In this document: in pieces, positions 1 through 10,008 of the stretch
How the letters are laid out: each line of letters opens with the position of its first letter
Position numbering within the stretch: position 1 is the first letter of the stretch
Made by a program: the position numbers and the translations under genes
Notes under the pieces: model-generated
Database searches by the model: none
Told to the model about the DNA's origin: nothing
The model's input: the letters and a program-made list of their open reading frames with translations, nothing else
Assembly: GCA_034096865.1 (NCBI GenBank)
Contig: JAWQFJ010012392.1
Location: 35,001 to 53,941 of the forward strand
Length of the DNA stretch: 18,941 bases
Direction of reading: 5' to 3'
Origin: Theodoxus fluviatilis
Lineage: Eukaryota > Mollusca > Gastropoda > Cycloneritida > Neritidae

Positions 1-507
1 ACTACAGACACTACATGTCTGCTATGGCACTCTTGAAGAGCAAAAAGAAGCAGGCAAAATATTTTCCTAGAATATGTAGAGAAATTGCTAAATACAATTT
101 AAGTTCCTCTCACGAGGCCACGAAAACGAAAAACGAAGTGCTGGCAATTCGTCAAATGCTGATGGCGAAATCAGTTAAATTTAACCTCGTCGCAACTTAA
201 TCAAAAACAGGTAGCGGCAAACAGATGCAATGCTTAGAACAATCTAATGAAGTTCGATTACTAGACAAGGTAAATTGCGCATGTTTGTGCGCAGTGGCAC
301 CATTACAATACTCCCCTGCGTTATATGCCAAAATACTGGACCAATAGAAACATCATTATAGGGCAGAGTGCTAAGATTTAACAGGAGTAAAACAAAGCTG
401 AAAACATGTTCAGACTGCTCAGCTTGTTTGAAATACTATTTTCCTTTTTAAAGTTAAACTTCATTTTTGAGCGAAAGGAAAAGGTCGGGTGATTTGGAGT
501 TTGTGGT
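1..507. other. AT-rich sequence, no gene seen
   Basis: This stretch is AT-rich with stops in all frames except for a 61-codon frame (15-200, plus) that starts near the window edge. That frame is rich in Lys, Ala and Ser, has no motif I recognise and no convincing splice sites around it. I treat it as chance. It lies beyond the candidate end of the minus-strand gene and so is probably intergenic. Confidence 0.5.
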
Positions 508-580
508 GTAGTACGTTCCTAGTATGACGTAGTACGTTCCTAGTGTGACGTAGTACGTTCAAATTGGAACGTAGTATGCA
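508..580. repeat. 21-bp tandem repeat, about 3.5 copies
   Basis: Three successive 21-base units begin GTAGTACGTTC (508-528, 529-549, 550-570), followed by a partial unit GTAGTATGC. The first two units differ at one base; the third diverges in its second half (AAATTGGAAC instead of CTAGTGTGAC). It is a short local tandem duplication with no evident function. Confidence 0.85.
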
Positions 581-1881
581 AGCGTATTGGCGTTCATCGA
601 TCTGAAAGTTTCTAATGCACCAATTATTTTGCAGTAGTTGGTATTTTCAAGAATGTTGTTCATTCGTGAAAATATAATTGAATATTGTATCCAAAACTTA
701 GCACTCTTCCTTTAACATCAACAATGAAATACTGACGTTGTTTAACAAGGTTTCTTTCACTCCTCTGTCCAAGGGGTAAATACTGCATTGGCTACCTGTC
801 GGAAAAGCCTATATTTCCATAATTTTATTTCGTAATAAGAGAGGTAATTGTAGAGCGGATACGCCGCATTTGGCAGGTCATATCTCCGCGTGTCCTATTA
901 CAATCTTACAACACATCAATGTCGCGTACTTCACGTGGCACAGGACCTCAAAATACAGTTGGCACATTTAGAAAACGATCATTGTGAAAAGTATGCAAAC
1001 ACTCAAGTAATATTTTGATTCTTTCTCCGTTCATCGCGGTGCGTGTCACCGCCGGCTGGTATGCCGGGGGAGGGGGAGTTGAGAGTCAGACATCCTGCAC
1101 GGACTCCGCCCTCCCCAGGCTCAATGGCTGTGTGCCGGCAGGCAGCAAGCTACATCACTGCAGGCAGCAATACCAGCAGCGCTGCACGGCAATCAATACT
1201 TCTCCGTCATCTGAACTGCCTCGGTCTGCCTGTCCCCTCTGCCTGCACTGCCACAGTATGAGCAAGTCTTCCTTGCTCTTCCCCAGCACAAATGTTCCAC
1301 CTTCTGTCTGTGACTCGATAATTAGGGATTGGAGTTCACGGCTCATTCTTCAACCAAAATATCACACGAGATGTTTAAATCTCAGAGTTAGTGTCAAGAT
1401 AGACTTTGAAGTATGATTTTACAGCGACATGTAAAATGCACTTCTGCTTCGTTAAGGCAGATAAACACCCTCTCTGCTCGAGACATTCATCACAGTCCCT
1501 GTGCTGACTGCGGAGTGCTGGAACCAGTGCTGCCTCCCGCTCTCAGCAGCTTTTCTTCAAGAGCAGCGCTGACGCACAGTCACTCACTGTTCATATTTTG
1601 TCTCGCTCCGACATTGCACTTCTGTATTTGATGGGAATTATTCGTCCTCGTCCCACTGAGTTCATCTGCACTCAAATTGATTTCAATGGAGAGATTATAT
1701 CTCTCAAAGACCGTCAGAATCACGATTTTTGGATTCCAAGTCTCCTGGTGATCTTGTAGCTCAGGCCAAAATCAGCAATTTCTATATTGCGCAAATACAC
1801 ACTTCGCCACACACTGTTTCTGACCACTTCACAAATAAGCATGTAGTTCCAAGAGTGTTTCTACCAGAGAAATCACACAGT
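581..1881. other. 3' flank of the minus-strand gene, no gene seen
   Basis: No coding region is supported here. Open frames of 60 to 133 codons (for example 1015-1416 plus and 1413-1631 plus) have erratic composition, no recognisable domain and overlap each other in several frames. The right-hand part would be downstream sequence of the receptor-tail gene; a GT-rich stretch on the minus strand around 1785-1827 could serve as a downstream element for 3' end processing. Confidence 0.5.
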
Positions 1882-1887
1882 TTTATT
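1882..1887 (-). promoter_or_regulatory. Candidate polyadenylation signal AATAAA
   Basis: The plus strand reads TTTATT, so the minus strand carries a canonical AATAAA hexamer about 147 bases downstream of the TAG stop of the terminal exon. It is the first such hexamer after the stop. GT-rich sequence follows some 55 to 100 bases further on, a little farther than usual. If used, the 3' untranslated region would be short, about 165 to 180 bases. Confidence 0.5.
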
Positions 1888-2033
1888 ATTGAAACGTCAT
1901 GCAGGGATTTGACAAGTTCATGCAGACAACTGCCCATGCAACTGCCCACACATCGCCACTGCAGTCCCACTATCACGACTAGCACCACAGTCACAGCTCT
2001 GCGCCCTGACACCGCGCCAGAAAGGGCTGGGAA

Positions 2034-2674
2034 CTAGACCACCACATCCCTCCAGTCAGGGAACTCGATGGGCAGGGTGTCTTCCTGGGCCAGGGTGTAG
2101 CTACCGGACGTGGTGGTGGAGCGGTCGTCACCGTCCTCTGTGGCTACACTGTCATTGCGCCAGTCCCGCACCTGACACAGCCTCTCAAAGTTCTCCCTGG
2201 GGGGCACTGCGGCTGCCCGGGGAGGCAGGACGGGGGGTGGGGACCGGTGGCCACGGTCCTCCAGTACAGTCTGTAGAGGGGTGAAGATGGGCGTGGCCCG
2301 ATCAGTTCTGTAGGGAGACTGGGGCCGTCCCTTCTCCATCAGTCCTGGGTGTCTGTAGGGGGAGGCACTCCGCTCAGGCCCGCACCCCCCAAAGCCTGTC
2401 TCCTGGGTGGGGGAGGGGGAGGGATTGGGATTCCTCCAGTGACTGTGCATGAGGTTGGGGGTGGGGGAGGGGTAGGCACCCCGATCTAGGGGGTAGCGCC
2501 CCACGCTGCGACTGGAGCTCCTGGGGTCACTGAAGGTTACGTGCTTGCGGTTGCTGGCCCTGGGGTCGAGCTTGGGTGCCACCCGGGGTGGGGGCCCAGG
2601 AGGCACCGAGCTCATCCCGGACTGGAAACTGGAATCGTGCACACCCGAGTCTCCGCCCCTGTCCTGCAGGTCTT
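2034..2674 (-). CDS. Terminal coding exon of a receptor-like cytoplasmic tail (protocadherin/dachsous-like?)
   Basis: This is the last coding exon of a minus-strand gene. A strong acceptor (TTTTTTCCTCCACAG) precedes AAGACCTG; with the single G left by exon B the frame reads E-DLQDRGGDSG and stays open for 212 more codons to TAG. In joined numbering (residues 96-308) it holds RGGDSGVHDSSF (102-112), a class II SH3 ligand PGPPPR (121-126), an RVxF-type PP1 docking motif KHVTF (139-143), Ser/Pro-rich and basic sequence, a second SH3 ligand PVLPPR (243-248), an acidic TEDGDDRSTTTSGSYTL stretch (274-290) and a final PDWRDVVV. The hydrophobic end could be a class II PDZ ligand. No fold or membrane segment is visible, so this is probably disordered and cytoplasmic. 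Delta1-protocadherins are known to carry a similar RRVTF PP1-binding motif; the family call from that is inference. Exon reality is well supported; identity is not. Confidence 0.8.
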
Positions 2675-2699
2675 CTGTGGAGGAAAAAAGTGCAAACAG

Positions 2700-3869
2700 T
2701 TAGACATTGATTAAAGGCGAAGGCATAAAGTAGTACATTTCATATTTCGCCTTCGCACCCGTTCATAAGTGTGCGAAACGCATACTTTTCAACCTTAGTC
2801 AACGAGACAATTCTTTAGTCATTCCATTGTCACTTCGGCCACTGGCGAGCAGGTAGCCAGGAAGGGACATATCCTACAGTCGTCCCATTTTGTTTCCAGG
2901 TTGGAAAAAAACAATGCCATCAAAGCACCTTGCGGAAAACGCAGCGACAGGACCCATTCGGCTTCGAACGCCGCAATTGCTGGCAGTAAGAGACTGTAGT
3001 TCCAGCATTCATCCAACCACACACTCAGTCGTCTGCTGTAGCCGTCCTGCCCATTGCACTGACTTCGCACTGACTGTGCACTGACGTTGCACTAACATAG
3101 CACCCGTATTTGGGGGGAAAAGTTTTCAAAGTTGGAATTATATGAAACATTTTAATCCCGCAGCTAAAGTTACACCTTTCACAACCATAAGTCCACTTTT
3201 TAATTTATCACATATCAGCTGACGTAAAATTGCGCACGTGAAGGTGCAAGGATTTTGAATAACAAAGCGGAAATATTACGTCCAGAGAGAGAGAGAGAAC
3301 ATGTATTCCATACATGAAGAAAATAATCAAGATCACATCAGACCGCGAGTGGGAGTAACTTGTGCGTTGAAGATAATAAATCGCTCTTAAAGGTTAGAAA
3401 GTAGATCGTGATAAATGGCAGAAAGGCTACGATGTCCCATGAGAACAGAATCCTCTACGTACAAGGATTTCACAAAAGCAACGTCTCTGAAGGGAGAGAA
3501 AGTGAAAAAAGCAGTTAGCAGCTTTTATTTTCCCAAAATGAAGTACACAGCGTGAGTGGTGTTCGACCAGGATCACTGTGAGGAGAGCGCGAGGAGAGCG
3601 GAAGGCGAGTGGCGAGTGTGGATGGAGAGAGGCCGGTGTTGCTGTGTGGCCCCTGCTGGCTGCCGCCACTACAAGGAATCAGGGGCATGAGTATTTGTCC
3701 AATTAGAGGCTGGAGGGCGAGACGGGGCAGGCACAATGGCCTTTCTGTGACAGCACCGCTTGCAGGAAGGGGCAGTGGAAGAACGCTGTTTGCAGAACGG
3801 ATCGCGGTGTCCGGACACACACTTCATGGCAATGAGCAGGGTGGTCCGAGTACTCTAGTCTCCGTAGCA
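2700..3869. other. Unique intronic sequence, no gene seen
   Basis: Mixed-composition sequence with no supported gene. A minus-strand frame (2819-3070, 83 codons) is superficially protein-like but would need phase 0 at its best upstream AG, which does not match the phase 1 end of exon B. Several overlapping frames at 3427-3972 have no motifs. Confidence 0.5.
3052..3095. repeat. Short 11-12-bp tandem repeat (GCACTGAC core)
   Basis: Four successive blocks end in GCACTGA or GCACTAA: CATTGCACTGA, CTTCGCACTGA, CTGTGCACTGA and CGTTGCACTAA. The core is constant while the first bases of each block vary. No function is apparent. Confidence 0.7.
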
Positions 3870-5530
3870 TGCAACTATCTCTCTCTCTCTCCTGCCTCCC
3901 TGCCCTTCTCTCCATCACTCTCACTGTGTGCCGTTCTTTCCTGCTTTCTCTTGAGCTCTCTTCACTCTGCACCTTATCTCCCTCCTTGTCTCTCCAGTTT
4001 TGTCCACTCCAACCGCCATTTCTTTTTCCTTACGGTCACCACACTCAACACTGACCCTCATCCTCTGCATTTCTTCCCTTCTCTCCTCTGCCCCAATCTC
4101 AACTCTTTAATCTCCCTTCCACCCCATGGAATGGTGATTCGCCAGTCTTATGAATCTTTCTTTAGAGTTTCAGTGGACCCGCATGTATGCACTCGCACGC
4201 ACAAAACACAAACACACCCACCCACACTTTCTCCCTCCTTTCTCCTCCAAGAGCCAATCCGCCCACCACTGTCTTTCCTCTCAAGTTAGTCTTCCCTGCC
4301 ATTGTGTCAGTGCAGTGGCCGCAGTGCAGATACACTCTTTGTCTTTGGCCTCCATGCACTGCTCCCTAACCCGGTAAGAGAGCAGTGACAGCTTTCGACT
4401 GGTTCAGTGATTGGGACTCTGGAAGCGCCTCCGCCTTGTGTCAGTGGCATCCAACATCTGCCTGTGTGAGCGGCCATGGTGCCACCCCCTTTCCCCCGCC
4501 CCCTCTGTTCACTCTCATTGTCTTGTTCTTTCTTCTTACTACCTCTCGCCCGCCCCCCTTTCGCATCCCCCCCCCATCCCCGCCACCATCACCACCATTA
4601 GCCATGCGCTGCTGCCTGTAGGTGTCACTCAACTGCACTGACGCTGATAGAGTACACTCGTTCTGACCGCCCATGGTTAGGCCCTGCCCACACAGCCATC
4701 ACCATTTTCTCCAGCATCTTCCTCGTCCTGCCAACCACTATGTCCCTACTGCCACCCCGTCCACCCCGTAGTTCATACATATGTTGTCTTTGCTGCTGCA
4801 TCTTGCCTTCATCGTGTTCTTCTTTCCTATGATAGGACAATCAGTGTATCTCCTTCCATATTTTATCCTCTTACTCCTTTTCGTACATTCCTTACCCTTA
4901 CGACTTTAAGATTTTGTACCTGTAACCTCAAGACAACCCACCACCCCTTCCACAGTCCCACCCCTTTCTATTCCCCTCTTCCTACCCCCTGCAGGGCCCA
5001 AATGCCTGGACCTCTGTAGCCGCACTTCCCAAAGCCTACAAGCAGCACCGCCTTCATTCCTTGAGCTGTCTTCATGGGCAGAGCTAACCGTACTTGTCTA
5101 TTCTTCCAATTCTGCCTCATCGCCTGTGTTCTCGTTCCTTCCTGTTTCTCTGCAAGACCCTCTCTCTCCCTACCCCAAGGTCTTCCTCATCAGCAATCGC
5201 ACCACCACCACCCCCACCCCCCTCCCTTTCCCGCATTGCCTTATCCAGCTCCTCCTTCCCTAGACTGCCTGTCCCCAGGACAGCTGGCAGCAAGCAGCGC
5301 GGTGGTCAGTGCAAACACAGTGCCCTGACCAACCCGTGTCACCTGTATTCTCAAGCCCCCCCCCCCCCCCCCTCCCCCCTCTCCTCTCGTCTCTTTTTTG
5401 CTCCCCTCTCCTCGTTTTACTCCCACCCCATCTCCCCCACCTCCACTTCCTTCTCCCTTCAGTCCCCGCTGTATGCTTGCTCATGGCTGCTGTCTCCCTG
5501 CGCCTTAGCCCTGCAGACCGGACCTATATG
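3870..5530 (+). repeat. Pyrimidine-rich low-complexity block (1.66 kb)
   Basis: The plus strand is strongly enriched in C and T, with recurring CTCTCT, CCTCC and CCCCAC words but no strict period. Many short plus-strand frames across it (for example 3609-4289, 5094-5531 and 5309-5596) are rich in Ser, Pro and Leu purely because of this composition; none has a domain or a consistent exon structure. In the direction of the minus-strand gene the block is purine-rich, unlike most of the other repeats of the window. Confidence 0.7.
5356..5372. repeat. Poly-C homopolymer (17 C)
   Basis: An uninterrupted run of 17 C, followed by T and six more C. Runs of this kind are prone to length error in both replication and sequencing. 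Confidence 0.95.
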
Positions 5531-5653
5531 AAGAGCGGTAGGGCTTTGTATTGTACTTCACTCAGCAAGTTTCCTTCAACTAGGATCGGTGATTGAGAAG
5601 CGATGGTTAGAAATAAAGCCTGGAGTGGAGAAAGTAAAGGCTGTGGAGAACGA

Positions 5654-5656
5654 TGC

Positions 5657-5702
<46 letters not shown>

Positions 5703-5703
5703 A
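5654..5703. repeat. Imperfect CTG/CAG trinucleotide tract, about 16 units
   Basis: The plus strand reads TGC repeated, interrupted by TTG-type variants near 5673 and 5691. On the sense strand of the surrounding intron it is a CAG-type tract. The plus-strand poly-Leu and the minus-strand frames through it are artefacts of the repeat. Interruptions usually stabilise such tracts. Confidence 0.9.
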
Positions 5704-5751
5704 TTGATAATGAAAGTTTTCCAGCCTATCAGTTTCTGTAGGGTATGTAAC

Positions 5752-5994
5752 GGAGGAGGAGGAGGAGCAGGAGGAGGGGGAGGGGGAGGAAGAAGAGGAA
5801 AAAGAGGAGAAGGAGGAGGAGGAGGAGGAGGAGGAGGAGGAGGAGGAGGAGGAGGAGGAGGAGGAGGAGGAGGAGGAGGAGGAGGAGGAGGAGGAGGAGG
5901 AGGAGGAGGAGGAGGAGGAGGAGGAGGAGGAGGAGGAGGAGGAGGGGAAGGAGGAGGAGGAGCAGGAGGAGGAGGAGGAGGAGGAGGAGGAGAA
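5752..5994. repeat. GGA trinucleotide tract (about 240 bp)
   Basis: A purine-only tract on the plus strand. The central part, about 5812-5944, is a nearly perfect GGA array of some 44 units; the flanks are imperfect (GGGGGA, AGA, GCA interruptions). It gives poly-Gly in one plus frame and poly-Ser and poly-Leu in minus frames, none of which is a gene. Mirror-symmetric purine tracts of this kind can form triplex DNA. Confidence 0.95.
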
Positions 5995-6297
5995 AAAGTT
6001 GAGGGGGAGAGGAAAAAGGAGCAGGAAATAGAGGACAGAACTCTTCAAACTCGAGACATGGACGAGAGGGTGAGAGGGGAGAGAGAGGGAATAAAGGAGG
6101 GAGGGAGTGAAAGGCGGTGTTTGTATTTCCCAGTGGCTCTGTCCTGTGCGGAATGAGCAAGACGCTGAGGATGGACAAGAACGCCAAGTGCGAGACGCGG
6201 AGGACGACAAGATGGACAACAACGCCACGACTGAGGGACAGACACAACAACGACTCGCACAAAAATGCTGAAAGGGAGGGATGGATGGAGAGGGAGA

Positions 6298-6301
<4 letters not shown>

Positions 6302-6380
<79 letters not shown>

Positions 6381-6402
6381 GGAGGGGGTGGAAGGGGGGG
6401 GG

Positions 6403-6482
<80 letters not shown>
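6302..6482. repeat. Compound GA / G-run / AT / GA microsatellite
   Basis: The order is GA (6302-6378, about 38 units), a G-rich spacer with a run of ten G (6381-6403), AT (6406-6448, about 21 units), and GA again (6449-6482, 17 units). The GA tracts on both sides keep the same strand orientation, so the AT tract may have arisen inside a once-continuous GA tract. Arg-Glu, Tyr-Ile and Ser-Leu repeat frames across it are artefacts. Confidence 0.95.
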
Positions 6483-6486
<4 letters not shown>

Positions 6487-7922
6487 ACGAGAAAGAGGAG
6501 AGAGAAATAGACAAAGAAAGACACAAAGAGATAATTATGCGTGCCTGCAAATTTCGACGTTGGAAATCACTGTGCACTTTTGTTATATTCACTATTATAC
6601 GTTCTTGCAGTATTAACTTTATCTGTTTCAAACGTGTTTCATACTTTTTCATCTTTATGACAGGGCTTCGTTTTAAAGTCAACATGTATGCAGGCATCTA
6701 AACTACATACCAAGCACGAATAAGGTATAATTCATTCTTCATAGCAACAATCATACACAATCTGACATCCCGTTTCAGATCATTCGTTACCTTACTTTCC
6801 ACTCCGGTATGTGTAGCTGGGATACACACATGTTCACCCATCGTGTAGGAGTACAGCAAGACAACACAACACTGTGGACGATCAGGACATTGGGGGGAGG
6901 GGGTGGCGTGAGGGGGAGCGCCTGTCTGATGCCTGACTGCGTGCCTGGGTGGGGAATGCAATCGATGCTGGACCAGTGGGAACGGGGTTCTGAATTGGGA
7001 GTCAGGGCGGGAGAGAAATCTCGTCGGACCCTGTCTTCCACCTTCCCAGTTTCACATAGCATGGGATGAAAAAGAGTCTAGAGGGACTATGAAGTAGGAA
7101 AGGACTAAGGGAGAGAAAGCGTTTGGGAAATGGGAAAAAAAATTATAGTAAAAAGTATATGTAGAGGTGTTGTTTTCTATTTAGATTTCTCACCTAGCAG
7201 AAGTAACAGCAGACGTGAGATGAGTAGAAGAAGTAATGGGATTTAATTTTGATATTGTGAGCATCTGCACAATGACAATGTACTGATTTGTTTTCTTCCT
7301 AAAGTGGGAATCAGTAAGTGCCAGTAACAGCAGTTACGCGAAGAAAGTACAGTGAAGGCACGGAAAATTATATATGACACGATAAGAAAAACCGAATGAA
7401 CGGTAAACCAAACAAAAGAATTGACATACTATTGAAAAGGCTCAAGCTTCGACAGCCTTAAAAAGTTGTCTGTGCGGGCCTGGCATTTTCACACGGAGCG
7501 CAGGGCATCCACTGCAGCAAACATCGTCCTCTCATGCTACGAAGACGTCCACATTTGGGGACAAAGAAGTTGAGGTACGGTGTGGCGTTCATAAGAAAGA
7601 CATAAACTCCTTCAAGCAGAAAGACAGCTGCGTATTGCCAGCCACACAATGGGTGAGGGAGAGGATGCAGGACCGACAGGTCGCGACTAGGCAAGCAGCG
7701 CCAATCCACAGCGAAAGTGAGCCTCAATTTGCTCGTCATCAAAGCCGTTCCTTTGTGTGGTTGACCATCGTTTTTACTCGTGAACAAACCTCCACCTATT
7801 TCTTCTAACGAAAACGATGTTTAGGTTTTCTTATTCTGAAATTGCACTTCCACAAAAGCTCATTCTACAAATAGCGAGTAAATGACATGGTGGCAGAGTG
7901 ACTGGAATGTCAAAATGGCTGT

Positions 7923-7925
<3 letters not shown>
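6483..7925. other. Unique intronic sequence, no gene seen
   Basis: AT-rich sequence with a few 80-110-codon frames (6698-6961 minus, 6809-7069 plus, 7458-7787 minus). None shows a motif, coding-like composition over its length, or splice sites matching the phase-1 frame needed here. Confidence 0.5.
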
Positions 7926-7977
<52 letters not shown>

Positions 7978-7994
7978 TAGACAGACAAACACAC

Positions 7995-8033
<39 letters not shown>

Positions 8034-8296
8034 GATAGAGAACAAGATAGAGAAGAAGAAGAAGAAGAAGAAGAAGAAGAAGAAGAAGAAGAAGAAGAAG
8101 AAGAAGAAGAAGAAGAAGAAGAAGAAGAAGAAGAAGAAGAAGAAAAGGAGGAGGAGGAGGAGGAGGAGGAGGAGGAGGAGGAGGAGGAGGAGGAGGAGGA
8201 GGAGGAGGAGGAGGAGGAGGAGGAGGAGGAGGAGGAGGAGGAGAAAAAGAAAGAAAGAAAGAAAGACAGAAAGAAAGAAAGAAAGAAATAAAAGAA
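7926..8296. repeat. Five-part purine-rich compound microsatellite
   Basis: In plus-strand order: GA (7926-7974), GACA (about 8000-8032), GAA (8051-8144, about 31 units), GGA (8147-8243, about 32 units), and AAAG (about 8247-8296). The plus strand is almost entirely purine from 8051 to about 8266. The long minus-strand frame with poly-Pro and poly-Leu (7831-8427) is an artefact of the repeat. Confidence 0.95.
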
Positions 8297-8376
8297 AGAT
8301 TCAATGACTTAATGAACTGAAGAAAGAAATCTTTAAAGATACCCAGGTAACCTGTTCGCCAATAGAGGCTGAAAAC

Positions 8377-8698
8377 ACATACATACATACATACATAAAT
8401 CACTCTTATACCGCGCGATACTCCCACTCAGTGAGACTCAAAGCGCTTCAGCCGATGTCGAGGCTGCCTCTCAGTGTGTAGTGTCTCAAGTCAATGAGAC
8501 CAGTGTCCTGCTGCCAAGGGCGCTGGCACACTGTTTTCCACAAAGGAGAAATTGTGCGAGCTGGATGTTTTTTTTTACTGTGGCCAACACCCACCCGTCG
8601 AGGACATGAGCGTCAGGATCTTTATAGTGCGTGATTTTGGTGTTGTGAATGCGTATCACACACTAGACCTCGGTTTATTAAGGTCTCATCCGAAGGAC
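8377..8698 (-). repeat. Dispersed repeat copy with ATGT tail (SINE/MITE-like, unclassified)
   Basis: Read on the minus strand, the element starts near GTCCTTCGGATGAGACC, runs through GCGCTTTGAGT (8436-8446) and GCGCGGTATA (8407-8416), and ends in a short ATGT simple repeat (8377-8397). The same order, a GCGCnTTGAGT word, then a GCGC..TATA word, then a simple-repeat tail, occurs on the plus strand at 13486-13597. Words like CTCATCCGAAGGAC are familiar to me from dispersed repeats of marine invertebrates, from memory only. No open frame and no clear terminal repeats or target-site duplication were found, so class and ends are uncertain. Confidence 0.6.
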
Positions 8699-10008
8699 AT
8701 CACACGAGAGAGCTGAGAACTCCAGGAAGCAGGGACACACAGAGAAGGCATGAGACTGGAACACAGCGAGTGCAAGGCCTGGGTAAGTGCACAGAGAGAG
8801 AGGGTGGCTGGTTAGAATTCAAAACACAGGGCTTCCCACAGCTGATGCTCCAGTAACCCCAGGCAGAGAGGCCGCCATTTTGGCCTAATGTCCCATAGAG
8901 AGCTGGGCTGACATGCAATAGAGGGTGTGGCGGTCATCTTCTCACCCAGTTTTCATCTGGTCTCATCTAGCTACTGAGGGTCGTGACCCCCTCCTGCAAG
9001 CTCCAGTCTTGCCCACCTCCTCTTGAACGTGTCTGTCCCGCCTACCTATCCTCACATCTGTGGCTATCCCCACCTGGCTAAGCTCGGTAATTATGTTTGT
9101 CCTGTCCTGTCTTCATCTGTTGCCCGCCTCTCTCACCTACGTTACCTGTCTCTCTAATGCATCCTTCCGCTCCGAGTTCACTTGGGAGTGTGAAACAAGG
9201 CAGCTACCGAGAGATATCTATCTTCAGCAGCAACACATAGCCATGGAGCTCTCGAGGCCTCATCCAACAGCTAGGCCATGGACGGTCTCAAGAAGCAAGA
9301 AGCAAGGGATTTGATACTTGGAGAAACTCACTAATTCACATGTCTAGTTGTCTTTGCACCTCTATAAGGACTCAATAAGACATGGTTAGACTCAAAACAC
9401 TACATCTTCTTTTCTTTTCACAGGCTATCTCTCCCTCCCTCCACCAAACCCTATGCGTGGACAGCCTGGAGGTGCCAGGTCTCTCCTCACAGCCCAAGTT
9501 TGTGGAGGCAGAGAAAGTAGTTCGTGTAATTGGGCATGGGAAGAAAGAAAGGTCGGTGACACGACCAGCGGGCCGTGAAGGGGCTGGCCGATTTGCTGTG
9601 ACAAGAGTGGGTTTAGCGCCTCCACGCAGCGCCCGTCCTGCCTCAGCCCCGGGCATCCAGCGTGCTTCGTGGGCAGTCCTTCCCGCGCTAATGTCGACAC
9701 CTGAAGCGTCACCTGTGTGCAGGGCGTGAAACCAGCTTGCTGGGAAAATGAGACGGTCTCGAGAGAGTGCGAGATACCGACACCCAATTGCTCCTGACGC
9801 CTACTATTCGAGCTGGAGACGTGTTAATAGTGTGACGGAGAGCATGGGCTACACAACAACGGTTACACATGGTAGCTCCAAGTGGTTTATCACGCCACAG
9901 TCACTGCCGTCCTCCGTCTCAAGCAACACTCACGTTACGCAGGGAGGACCAGAAGCAGGAACAGAAGCACGAGGAGGAGATAAGCAAGAGGAATAGAAGG
10001 AGCACGGT
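8699..10008. other. Unique intronic sequence, no gene seen
   Basis: Overlapping open frames on both strands at 9372-9787 are the most notable content. A plus-strand acceptor-like CTTCTTTTCTTTTCACAG ends at about 9423 and is followed by an open frame to 9729, but that frame has no motif and no paired exon, and it is antisense to the gene. I do not call it. Confidence 0.45.

Noticed and set aside
2819..3070. Protein-like 83-codon minus-strand frame with a potential alternative last exon role
   Set aside because: Its upstream AG would set phase 0, whereas exon B ends in phase 1, and the phase 1 reading stops early; the acceptor has a poor pyrimidine tract.
3609..4289. 226-codon plus-strand open frame
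   Set aside because: Its second half is Ser/Pro/Leu composition from the pyrimidine-rich block, and the first half has no domain or conserved-looking motif.
5653..6697. Poly-Leu, poly-Gly, poly-Ser and Arg-Glu open frames up to 322 codons on both strands
   Set aside because: They are translations of CTG, GGA, GA and AT microsatellites, open on both strands at once, with no non-repeat domain.
7831..8427. Proline- and leucine-rich 198-codon minus-strand protein
   Set aside because: Entirely derived from GGA, GAA, GACA and GA microsatellites.
9382..9787. Overlapping open frames on both strands, one after a good plus-strand acceptor-like sequence
   Set aside because: No motif, no paired donor or neighbouring exon, and antisense to the supported gene.
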